Translations under genes and position numbers: made by a program
Shown: piece by piece, positions 6,162-12,699 of the stretch
Layout of the letters: each line of letters opens with the position of its first letter
Position numbering within the stretch: the stretch's first letter is position 1
The notes under the pieces: model-generated
Seen by the model: only the letters and a program-made list of their open reading frames with translations
The model's database searches: none
Told to the model about the DNA's origin: nothing
DNA from: Thaumasiovibrio sp043421945
GTDB lineage: Bacteria; Pseudomonadota; Gammaproteobacteria; Enterobacterales; Vibrionaceae
NCBI GenBank assembly: GCA_043421945.1
Contig: JBHOGO010000102.1
Location: 1 to 14,377, forward strand
DNA: 14,377 nucleotides
Direction of reading: 5' to 3'

Positions 6162-8060
6162 TTAATCCAAAATTTTCAGTTGATCCCAAACAGCATCGAC
6201 ACGCGATACCACTTCAGGATCTTTATCAATGGGTGTTCCCCACTCACGGTCAGTTTCACCTGGCCATTTATTCGTGGCATCCATGCCTATTTTCGAACCA
6301 GCTCCTGCTTTTGATAACACAGCGTTGTGTGAATCAGTGGCTGGTTTCGCATTCATCAGGGTATCACGCGCGGGATCCATTCGAGTCGTTATTGCCCAAA
6401 TGATATCGTTCCAGTCGCGAATATTTACGTCCTGATCGTCAAACAACATGACAAATTTCACGTCGGTGTGTGATTGGAACGCATTCCATATGGCCTCAAT
6501 CATTTTCGGGCCATCACCTGCGGCTTGCTTGTTGATCGTCGCCATCACCATCCCATGCGCATGTGCCTCAGGGGGGAGATAGATATCAGACAACAGTGGA
6601 TTGTCCGCTTTCAAAGCAGCCATGGTTGCCTCAATCGTCTCACACGATGCCACGCGATCAGGCTCCCGAGAATACCCTACAAGCTCGGCATCCCATTTTT
6701 TAGTCACATCAAGTCCCATCTTAGAACCTAATCCAGCAACAGGGGAAGCGAAGTCAAGCGAGTCGATCGGCGTATGCTCAATCATTAAGGTATCACGCAC
6801 CGGATCCATTCTCGTCGTCATCGCCTGCACCACGCTATGCCAATCACGAGCATCGACATCATCATCACACACTACAACATACTTGGTGTACATAAATTGT
6901 CGTAAAAAAGACCATACCCCCATCATCACGCGCTTAGCATGACCAGGATACTGCTTCTTCATCGTCACGACGGCCACTCGGTAAGAGCAACCTTCTGGCG
7001 GTAGATAAAAGTCGGTAATTTCTGGGAACTGGCGCTGCAAAATAGGCACAAACACTTCATTCAATGCCACTCCAAGCACCGCTGGTTCATCCGGTGGGCG
7101 CCCCGTATAGGTGCTGTGATAAATGGGATTGTTTCGCATCGTGATATGGGTAATGGTAAACACATGATGTTGTTCGACTTCATTGTAGTAGCCGGTATGA
7201 TCACCGTAAGGCCCCTCTTCGGCAAACTCCGTTGGGTCGATATACCCTTCCATCACAATTTCAGCACTCGCTGGCACTTCAAGCGTATTCGACAGGCTTT
7301 TTACAACTTCTGTTTTGCTACCACGTAATAAACCGGCAAAGGCATATTCAGACAGCGTATCAGGAACGGGCGTCACAGCACCAAGGATAGTCGCGGGGTC
7401 AGCGCCGTAGGCTACCGTCACTGGGAAAGGTTCCCCCGGATGGGTTTCCATCCAGTCTCGCAAATCAAGAGCGCCACCCCGATGGGCAAGCCACCGCATG
7501 ATGACTTTGTTTTTGCCTATCTTTTGCTGGCGGTAAATACCAAGATTCTGGCGCTTTTTATTCGGGCCTTTCGTAATCGTTAAGCCCCATGTTAGCAAGG
7601 GAGCAACGTCACCGGGCCAGCAAGACATAACCGGGATGTTATCTAAGTCAACCTCATCACCTTGCCAAACAATCTCTTGGCAAGGCGCTTTACGTAATTT
7701 TTTCACCGGCATATTAAGCACTTGCTTAAATACGGGTAGCTTATCAAGCGCATCCTTAAAGCCTTTTGGCGGCTCAGGCTCTTTCAAGTAAGCAAGTAAC
7801 TTACCGACCTCACGTAACTCAAGGACATCTTCTCGCCCCATCCCCATCGCGACACGCTCTGGCGTACCAAACAGATTGGCTAATACGGGGATATCGTAGC
7901 CTTTGGGGTTTTCAAACAACAGTGCCGGACCTTTCGCACGCAACGTACGGTCGGCAATTTCCGTCATTTCATAATGAGGGTCGATGGGGTGTGTAATACG
8001 CTTTAATTCGCCTTTCTCTTCTAGATAAGCAATAAAGTCGTGAAGATCCTTAAATTTCAT
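6162..8060 (-). CDS. ubiD: UbiD 3-octaprenyl-4-hydroxybenzoate decarboxylase, with duplicated C-terminal domain
   Basis: UbiD removes the carboxyl group of 3-octaprenyl-4-hydroxybenzoate in ubiquinone synthesis, using prenylated FMN and a divalent metal. Residues 1-450 align closely from memory with E. coli UbiD, and active-site positions are kept: N172 in QNLGIYRQQ (metal, N175 in E. coli), E238 in DTLSEYAF (metal, E241) and the proton donor D287 in EGPYGDH (D290). The protein is 632 residues against 497 in E. coli. The excess is a tandem repeat: residues 350-456 (DFYLPPEG to KKW) recur at 492-599 (DIYLPPEA to NKW), both with an FxxDDxDVxxRDW-like block, TTRMDPxRDTLM and GSKxGxDxTxKW. Only the second copy keeps the usual PGETDREWG ending. 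The frame is open throughout, so this is not a frameshift. The start MKFKDLHDF matches E. coli MKYTDLRDF. First gene of the ubiD-ferredoxin-fre operon. Confidence 0.95.
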   Translation of the reverse strand: MKFKDLHDFIAYLEEKGELKRITHPIDPHYEMTEIADRTLRAKGPALLFENPKGYDIPVLANLFGTPERVAMGMGREDVLELREVGKLLAYLKEPEPPKGFKDALDKLPVFKQVLNMPVKKLRKAPCQEIVWQGDEVDLDNIPVMSCWPGDVAPLLTWGLTITKGPNKKRQNLGIYRQQKIGKNKVIMRWLAHRGGALDLRDWMETHPGEPFPVTVAYGADPATILGAVTPVPDTLSEYAFAGLLRGSKTEVVKSLSNTLEVPASAEIVMEGYIDPTEFAEEGPYGDHTGYYNEVEQHHVFTITHITMRNNPIYHSTYTGRPPDEPAVLGVALNEVFVPILQRQFPEITDFYLPPEGCSYRVAVVTMKKQYPGHAKRVMMGVWSFLRQFMYTKYVVVCDDDVDARDWHSVVQAMTTRMDPVRDTLMIEHTPIDSLDFASPVAGLGSKMGLDVTKKWDAELVGYSREPDRVASCETIEATMAALKADNPLLSDIYLPPEAHAHGMVMATINKQAAGDGPKMIEAIWNAFQSHTDVKFVMLFDDQDVNIRDWNDIIWAITTRMDPARDTLMNAKPATDSHNAVLSKAGAGSKIGMDATNKWPGETDREWGTPIDKDPEVVSRVDAVWDQLKILD

Positions 8061-8089
8061 GGCTATCCATTGATGGTGACAGACACGCC

Positions 8090-8118
8090 AGTATACGTTA
8101 GGTCAATCAATGATATAA
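8090..8118 (-). promoter_or_regulatory. Possible sigma-70 promoter of ubiD operon
   Basis: On the minus strand TATACT (8095-8090) lies 17 nt downstream of TTATAT (8118-8113), a weak -35. This predicts a transcript start near 8083 and a 5' leader of about 20 nt before the ubiD ATG. The remaining gap to 8235 holds two weak dyads (8134-8140/8153-8159 and 8196-8201/8218-8223) without T-runs, so no clear terminator separates the upstream minus-strand gene from ubiD. Confidence 0.3.
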
Positions 8119-8235
8119 CCATTTATTAACGTATTGAGCGATGAGAGCTTGACGCTCAAAGGCATAAAAGTTCAGGAGAAGAAAAGCATCATATACTCCG
8201 TTCAATCAGCAGAGTACACGGAGAAGCAGAAGGCT

Positions 8236-9249
8236 TTATGGTGCAGTTGCTGATAACGCTTGCTGTAAATGCCGAGCCCGAATGACGCCGTTGTCACCTT
8301 CCGCTAACTCAGAAACCCAATCTCGATACCCTTGAGATGCCAGCTGGTTGGCAACTAAGCTCCCATCTTCAACCTCATCCAACTTCGCGATTAAGAAGTG
8401 CTGCACATTAAACGGCATGGGCTGAAGCCGTGCTAATTGCTGATAAGCGGAAGTTTTTAAACTTGGGTTATTAGTGGCTGCGATCAACTGTGTCACCGCT
8501 ATTTCATCAGGTGCGAGGTGTGCCAGGCGCTGAAGTTCATCTACCGAGAAGGCATCAGTACGACGTCGCCACAGTAATTGATAGAGTGCTTCATCACCAG
8601 AGCGAGCGGCGAGCGCGGCAATCACCGCATTATCCGGTAGCCACAGCATTCGATTTTTCTTGGGACCAAATTCATCCACAAAACGTGAAATCACCCCATC
8701 ACTCAGACTGTGAACATTGGCGATAAACGTATCACGGCGCGGGTAATAATCAACAAGAGGAACTTTCAGCCATTCACTGAGTGTCAACTCACCCGATTCC
8801 AATGCTTTCAATACCGCTTGTGCTTCCATGAGGTGTTGCCAGTCCATCACGACACCATGCGCTAATAAGCCATAATTAAATGCACGCATCGACACAACAT
8901 AACCATCACTGCGGGTTTTGACACTGTATGTTGGGTACTCATCAGCAAGCTTGCTTAACCAACCGAGTTGCTCTGGCGTTAATTCACTAAGCGTTGCTGC
9001 ATATTCGACAAGCTGAAGCTTTGCAGCTTCTTTTTCTCTGGGATGGAGCGTGTTGATATGTCTTTCTAGGCGAGGAATATCCGATTGATTAAAGACAAAA
9101 CTAAGCCCAGCCAGCGCATTGACTAGCTGATCACTGTTCATCACAGCATTCACCTGTTGAAGCGACAATTCCTTTGCGCTAACAGAGAAAGAACAAATCA
9201 GGCAGAGAATCATCGCACTCAGCCTGTGACGCATATTCCATTGCTTCAT
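8236..9249 (-). CDS. Exported protein of unknown function
   Basis: I do not recognise this family. The frame is open from 9306, but the ATG at 9249 is preferred: it gives a compact signal peptide (positive KQWNMRHR, hydrophobic LSAMILCLICSF, then SVSA before KEL), whereas the upstream ATGs would put about 20 extra residues ahead of it. An ATG at 9234 is a further option. From 9249 the protein has 337 residues, about 313 after cleavage near VSA/KEL; cysteines in the signal do not form a lipobox. The mature part is almost cysteine-free, rich in Leu, Ala, Asp and Arg, and reads as a succession of amphipathic helices (for example AVIAALAARSGDEALYQLL), suggesting a helical-repeat fold in the periplasm. 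It stands alone between the rho terminator and ubiD, so it probably has its own promoter. No catalytic motif is evident. Confidence 0.8.
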   Translation of the reverse strand: MKQWNMRHRLSAMILCLICSFSVSAKELSLQQVNAVMNSDQLVNALAGLSFVFNQSDIPRLERHINTLHPREKEAAKLQLVEYAATLSELTPEQLGWLSKLADEYPTYSVKTRSDGYVVSMRAFNYGLLAHGVVMDWQHLMEAQAVLKALESGELTLSEWLKVPLVDYYPRRDTFIANVHSLSDGVISRFVDEFGPKKNRMLWLPDNAVIAALAARSGDEALYQLLWRRRTDAFSVDELQRLAHLAPDEIAVTQLIAATNNPSLKTSAYQQLARLQPMPFNVQHFLIAKLDEVEDGSLVANQLASQGYRDWVSELAEGDNGVIRARHLQQALSATAP

Positions 9250-9345
9250 GGCATAACCTGATAATGAAACGTCAGACGTACGTTGATTTACGGAGAAAGT
9301 CATCATTAACTGTCACCCTGAAAACAGTACCTCTAACGTAAAAAC

Positions 9346-9374
9346 AAAAAAAGCGCCGACTTATCGGCGCTTTT
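9346..9374 (-). terminator. Intrinsic terminator of the trxA-rho transcript
   Basis: An 11-bp perfect stem (AAAAGCGCCGA at 9349-9359, TCGGCGCTTTT at 9364-9374) closes a 4-nt loop. Read on the minus strand it runs into seven Ts and then another T5, a textbook intrinsic terminator about 120 nt past the rho stop codon. On the plus strand only four Ts follow, and no plus-strand gene ends here. Confidence 0.9.
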
Positions 9375-9403
9375 AGTATAGCGTTCTTTGACGTTTTATT
9401 TAA

Positions 9404-9467
9404 TGACCAATCAAATCTATTGGTCAAAAATCATTCATGGGTCTTCGACAGAGCGAGTCTCCATGAA
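9404..9467 (-). other. Structured 3' untranslated region of rho
   Basis: Between the rho stop and its terminator lie two further inverted repeats: TGACCAAT/ATTGGTCA (9404-9411 and 9419-9426, 7-nt loop) and TTCATGG/CCATGAA (9434-9440 and 9461-9467, 20-nt loop). A small CCCTT-A-AAGGG dyad sits at 9475-9485. None has a T-run. They may protect the 3' end or be processed, but function is not shown by the sequence. Confidence 0.4.
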
Positions 9468-9494
9468 GGAACGTCCCTTAAAGGGTGTGTCAGC

Positions 9495-10754
9495 CTATTG
9501 GCGACGCATCGCATCAAAGAATTCGTTGTTCGTTTTGCTCATCGCAAGCTTGTCGATAAGGAATTCCATCGCATCGATTTCGCCCATTGGGTGAACAATC
9601 TTACGTAGAATCCACATCTTCTGAAGCTCATCTGATTTAGTCAGTAGTTCTTCACGACGTGTGCCTGAACGGTTGAAATCGATAGCAGGGAAGACACGCT
9701 TCTCAGCAATCTTACGAGATAGGTGCAGTTCCATGTTACCTGTACCCTTAAACTCTTCGTAGATAACTTCATCCATCTTCGAACCTGTATCAACCAACGC
9801 TGTTGCGATGATCGTCAAGCTACCACCTTCTTCGACGTTACGAGCAGCACCGAAGAAACGCTTTGGACGATGTAGTGCGTGTGCATCAACACCACCAGTC
9901 AGTACTTTACCTGACGAAGGTACGACGGTGTTATAAGCACGTGCTAGACGTGTAATTGAATCAAGAAGGATGATGACATCTTTCTTATGCTCAACAAGAC
10001 GCTTCGCTTTTTCGATAACCATTTCTGCCACTTGTACGTGACGGTTTGCAGGCTCATCGAACGTCGATGCAATCACTTCGCCTTTAACTAGGCGTTGCAT
10101 CTCTGTAACTTCTTCCGGACGCTCATCGATAAGCAATACCATCAGCTCACAATCAGGGTGATTGAAAGCAATGCTCTGTGCGATGTTTTGTAGAAGCATT
10201 GTTTTACCCGCTTTTGGCGGAGCAACAATCAGACCACGCTGTCCTTTACCGATTGGCGATGCCAAGTCAAGAATACGAGCAGTGATATCTTCCGTTGAAC
10301 CATTACCACGTTCCATCACCATACGTTCGTTGGCGTGTAGAGGGGTTAGGTTTTCGAAAAGGATTTTGTTACGAGCATTATCTGGGCGGTCGTAGTTAAC
10401 TTGGTTAACTTTTAAGAGGGCAAAATAACGTTCGCCATCTTTTGGCGGGCGAATCTTCCCGGCAATGGTGTCACCCGTACGCAGATTAAAACGGCGGATC
10501 TGGCTAGGAGAGACATAGATGTCATCCGGGCCAGCGAGGTAAGAACTATCTGCACTACGAAGGAAACCAAATCCATCCTGGAGGATTTCGAGAACCCCGT
10601 CGCCAAAAATGTCTTCACCGCCTTTTGCGTGTTGTTTAAGGATAGAGAAAATAATGTCTTGTTTACGAAGACGTGCCAGATTTTCTAATCCCATACCTTC
10701 GCCAAGCGTTACTAGCTCAGAGACAGGACGGCTCTTCAGTTCTGTAAGATTCAT
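9495..10754 (-). CDS. rho: Transcription termination factor Rho
   Basis: A 419-residue hexameric RNA-dependent ATPase that terminates transcription at rut sites; the length is identical to E. coli Rho. The N-terminal helical and cold-shock-like RNA-binding domain holds the primary site, including GFGFLR at 61-66. The ATPase core has Walker A APPKAGKT at 178-185 (K184), the DERPEE segment at 210-215, Walker B ILLDS at 262-266, the Q-loop VPSSGKVLTGG at 278-288, the R-loop DTGSKMDE at 322-329 and the arginine finger R366 in GTRREE. The frame extends to a TTG at 10796, but the homologous start MNLTELK is the ATG at 10754; the 14 extra codons are not kept in relatives. No good Shine-Dalgarno precedes the ATG. 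E. coli rho is autogenously attenuated in its leader, and the 194-nt gap after trxA here is also rich in dyads. Same strand as trxA. Confidence 0.98.
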   Translation of the reverse strand: MNLTELKSRPVSELVTLGEGMGLENLARLRKQDIIFSILKQHAKGGEDIFGDGVLEILQDGFGFLRSADSSYLAGPDDIYVSPSQIRRFNLRTGDTIAGKIRPPKDGERYFALLKVNQVNYDRPDNARNKILFENLTPLHANERMVMERGNGSTEDITARILDLASPIGKGQRGLIVAPPKAGKTMLLQNIAQSIAFNHPDCELMVLLIDERPEEVTEMQRLVKGEVIASTFDEPANRHVQVAEMVIEKAKRLVEHKKDVIILLDSITRLARAYNTVVPSSGKVLTGGVDAHALHRPKRFFGAARNVEEGGSLTIIATALVDTGSKMDEVIYEEFKGTGNMELHLSRKIAEKRVFPAIDFNRSGTRREELLTKSDELQKMWILRKIVHPMGEIDAMEFLIDKLAMSKTNNEFFDAMRRQ

Positions 10755-10809
10755 ATTGGTGGGTTTCTTGTTTGTCAAAATCGGGGTTCTGTGCAATCTA
10801 AATGGATTG

Positions 10810-10880
10810 TTGACCGCTGGAACTGGTCAAGGCATGAACAATAGTATAATTTACGTGCAATAACTTAGCACTAAAGTTAT
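10810..10880 (-). promoter_or_regulatory. Candidate rho promoter and leader dyads
   Basis: On the minus strand TATACT (10848-10843) is a good -10 with no strong -35, predicting a start near 10836 and an 80-nt leader. Upstream, around the -35 region, lies a dyad ATAACTT/AAGTTAT (10860-10866 and 10874-10880) placed like an operator. Within the leader lies TTGACC/GGTCAA (10810-10815 and 10825-10830, 9-nt loop). No E. coli-like rhoL leader peptide is recognisable. Promoter strength and regulation are inference. Confidence 0.35.
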
Positions 10881-10905
10881 CGTACGTCTAGCAAAGAAGT
10901 CATGA

Positions 10906-10936
10906 CAAACCGTGCAGAAAAGTGATGCACGGTTTG
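10906..10936 (-). terminator. Stem-loop downstream of trxA
   Basis: A perfect 11-bp stem (CAAACCGTGCA at 10906-10916, TGCACGGTTTG at 10926-10936) with a 9-nt loop begins 12 nt after the trxA stop codon. On the minus strand it is followed by TCATGACTTC, not a T-run, so termination would be inefficient. It may act as a partial attenuator or 3'-end stabiliser between trxA and rho. Confidence 0.5.
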
Positions 10937-10948
10937 AATTTCAAGTAT

Positions 10949-11275
10949 TTACACGTTAGCGTCAAGAAATTCTTTCAGCTGACTTTTTGACAACGCGCCC
11001 ACTTTGGTCGCTGCCACTGCACCGTCTTTAAACAACAGTAGAGTTGGGATGCCGCGAATACCGAACTTCGGTGGGGTCGCAGAGTTATTGTCGATGTTGA
11101 GTTTACCGATGGTTAATTTACCTTCGTACTCTTCAGCAATTTCATCCAGGATCGGGGCAATCATTTTACAAGGACCACACCACTCCGCCCAAAAATCGAC
11201 GAGAACTGGGCCCTCAGCTTTAATAACGTCGCTTTCAAAGCTTTCATCACTCAGCTGTACGATTTTGTCGCTCAT
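10949..11275 (-). CDS. trxA: Thioredoxin 1
   Basis: A 108-residue cytoplasmic thioredoxin, the general protein disulfide reductant kept reduced by thioredoxin reductase and the donor for ribonucleotide reductase and other reductases. The active site WCGPC is at 32-36 (C33 and C36), with the buried D27, P41 and the cis-proline P77 in GIPTLLLF. The length matches E. coli TrxA, and there is no extra zinc domain or signal peptide, which excludes TrxC and periplasmic relatives. GGAG lies 6 nt before the start. It is followed by rho on the same strand and divergent from rhlB, the arrangement known from other gammaproteobacteria. Confidence 0.97.
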   Translation of the reverse strand: MSDKIVQLSDESFESDVIKAEGPVLVDFWAEWCGPCKMIAPILDEIAEEYEGKLTIGKLNIDNNSATPPKFGIRGIPTLLLFKDGAVAATKVGALSKSQLKEFLDANV

Positions 11276-11291
11276 CTTCCACTCCGTGAGG

Positions 11292-11326
11292 TTGACAATA
11301 AGAGTGCTGATTTTAACAAATCAGCA
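11292..11326. promoter_or_regulatory. trxA/rhlB divergent promoter region with perfect palindrome
   Basis: A perfect dyad, TGCTGATTT (11305-11313) and AAATCAGCA (11318-11326) around TAAC, sits between the divergent genes. It covers a minus-strand extended -10 for trxA (TGTTAAAAT, 11318-11310; start near 11303). It also covers the -10 (TAACAA, 11314-11319) of a plus-strand candidate whose -35 is a consensus TTGACA at 11292-11297. The position suits a shared operator. It does not fit FNR (spacing 8, not 4) or any regulator box I recognise. Confidence 0.5.
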
Positions 11327-11390
11327 AAACGATACTCTATTTGAATTGATTCAGTTTCGTATTGCAACCCTAAGCTGATATTCTATAGCC

Positions 11391-12695
11391 ATGAAGACGA
11401 CCCATATCACAGAGCATAAATTTGCCGACTTCGGTTTACAGCCTGAAGTTATTCAAGGTTTAGAGTCCAAAGGGTTTACCCATTGTACGCCTATTCAAGC
11501 CTTGGCAATGCCAGTCGTGCTCGCTGGCCAAGACATCGCAGGACAAGCGCAAACCGGTACTGGAAAGACCATTGCGTTTCTCGCTGCTACCTTTAACCAT
11601 TTGATTTTAAAGCCAAAACCTGACAATCACCGTCAGAATCAACCACGTGCGATCATCCTTGCTCCAACACGTGAATTGGCGATTCAAATCTACAACGATG
11701 CAAAGCCGCTCATCGAAAGCACTGGCCTAAAGGCTGGTCTTGCTTACGGTGGTGAAGCATACGAAAAACAAGAGCAACGTTTAAAAGACGGCGTCGATAT
11801 TTTAATTGGCACCTGTGGTCGAATTATCGATTTTTACAAACGTGGCGTGATCGATCTGCGCAATATTCAAGCAGTTGTGCTTGATGAAGCAGACAGAATG
11901 TTTGATCTTGGCTTCATAAAAGACATTCGTTTCTTATTCCGTCGCATGCCGTCTCCAGAGCTACGCCGCAATATGTTGTTCTCAGCAACGCTCTCTTATC
12001 GTGTTAAAGAGCTCGCATTTGAGCACATGAATAGCCCAGAAAGCGTGATCGTTGAACCCGACCAAAAGACAGGTCACCGTATTCAAGAAGAGCTATTCCA
12101 GCCTTCAAATGAAGAGAAAATGGCACTGCTTCAAACCTTGATTGAGCAAGATTGGCCTGAACGTGCGATTATTTTTGCCAATACCAAGTATCGTTGTGAA
12201 GACATTTGGGGTCACTTAGCTGCCGATGAGCACCGTGTTGGCTTGCTAACGGGTGATGTACCGCAGAAGAAACGTGAGCGCATCTTAAAAGAGTTCACTG
12301 AAGGCTCGGTTGATATCCTTGTCGCGACAGATGTTGCTGCTCGTGGTTTGCACATCCCTCAGGTAACACACGTATTCAACTACGATCTACCTGATGATGC
12401 TGAAGATTATGTTCACCGTATTGGCCGTACTGGTCGTGCTGGTGCAAGTGGTCATTCAATCAGCTTTGCCTGTGAAGAGTACGCGATTAACTTACCGGCA
12501 ATCGAAACTTACATTGAGCATGCGATTCCGCTGACAAACTACCGTTCAGATGCCTTACTCCGTGATTTGCCAGCACCGCTGCGCTTAGAGCGTAAAGAGC
12601 GTCCACATAACGGTAAGCGTAAACCTACTGGTCAGCGTCAAGGACAGGGACAAAACCGTCCGCGTCCACGTCGTCGCCCAGCTAAGCAGGCGTAA
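11391..12695 (+). CDS. rhlB: ATP-dependent DEAD-box RNA helicase RhlB
   Basis: A 434-residue DEAD-box RNA helicase that, in E. coli, joins RNase E and PNPase in the RNA degradosome to unwind structured RNA for decay. Motifs in order: Q-motif F11 and CTPIQA at 32-37, Walker A AQTGTGKT at 53-60, PTRELA at 92-97, TCGR at 141-144 (motif Ib, usually TPGR or TTGR), DEAD at 165-168, SAT at 198-200, ATDVAARGL at 312-320 and HRIGRTGR at 342-349. The basic tail from 400 on is rich in Arg, Lys, Pro and Gln (RPRPRRRP), as in RhlB. The N-terminus MKTTHITEHKFADF aligns with the E. coli start, yet no Shine-Dalgarno precedes it. gppA follows 4 nt after the stop, so the two form an operon. Confidence 0.97.
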   Translation: MKTTHITEHKFADFGLQPEVIQGLESKGFTHCTPIQALAMPVVLAGQDIAGQAQTGTGKTIAFLAATFNHLILKPKPDNHRQNQPRAIILAPTRELAIQIYNDAKPLIESTGLKAGLAYGGEAYEKQEQRLKDGVDILIGTCGRIIDFYKRGVIDLRNIQAVVLDEADRMFDLGFIKDIRFLFRRMPSPELRRNMLFSATLSYRVKELAFEHMNSPESVIVEPDQKTGHRIQEELFQPSNEEKMALLQTLIEQDWPERAIIFANTKYRCEDIWGHLAADEHRVGLLTGDVPQKKRERILKEFTEGSVDILVATDVAARGLHIPQVTHVFNYDLPDDAEDYVHRIGRTGRAGASGHSISFACEEYAINLPAIETYIEHAIPLTNYRSDALLRDLPAPLRLERKERPHNGKRKPTGQRQGQGQNRPRPRRRPAKQA

Positions 12696-12699
12696 TACC

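Noticed and set aside
6601..6942. 113-codon plus-strand open frame inside ubiD
   Set aside because: It lies wholly antisense to a strongly conserved coding region and has no recognisable protein features; a shadow frame.
9309..9328. ACTGT/ACAGT dyad upstream of the exported protein, resembling a LexA box
   Set aside because: The CTGT and ACAG halves are 10 nt apart instead of the 8 required for a gammaproteobacterial LexA site.
9495..10796. Longer rho frame starting at TTG 10796
   Set aside because: The extra 14 residues are absent from Rho relatives, and the ATG at 10754 gives exactly the 419-residue E. coli length and N-terminus.
11004..11378. 124-codon plus-strand open frame antisense to trxA
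   Set aside because: It covers conserved trxA codons and the divergent promoter region; Ser/Ile/Leu-rich composition typical of an antisense shadow.
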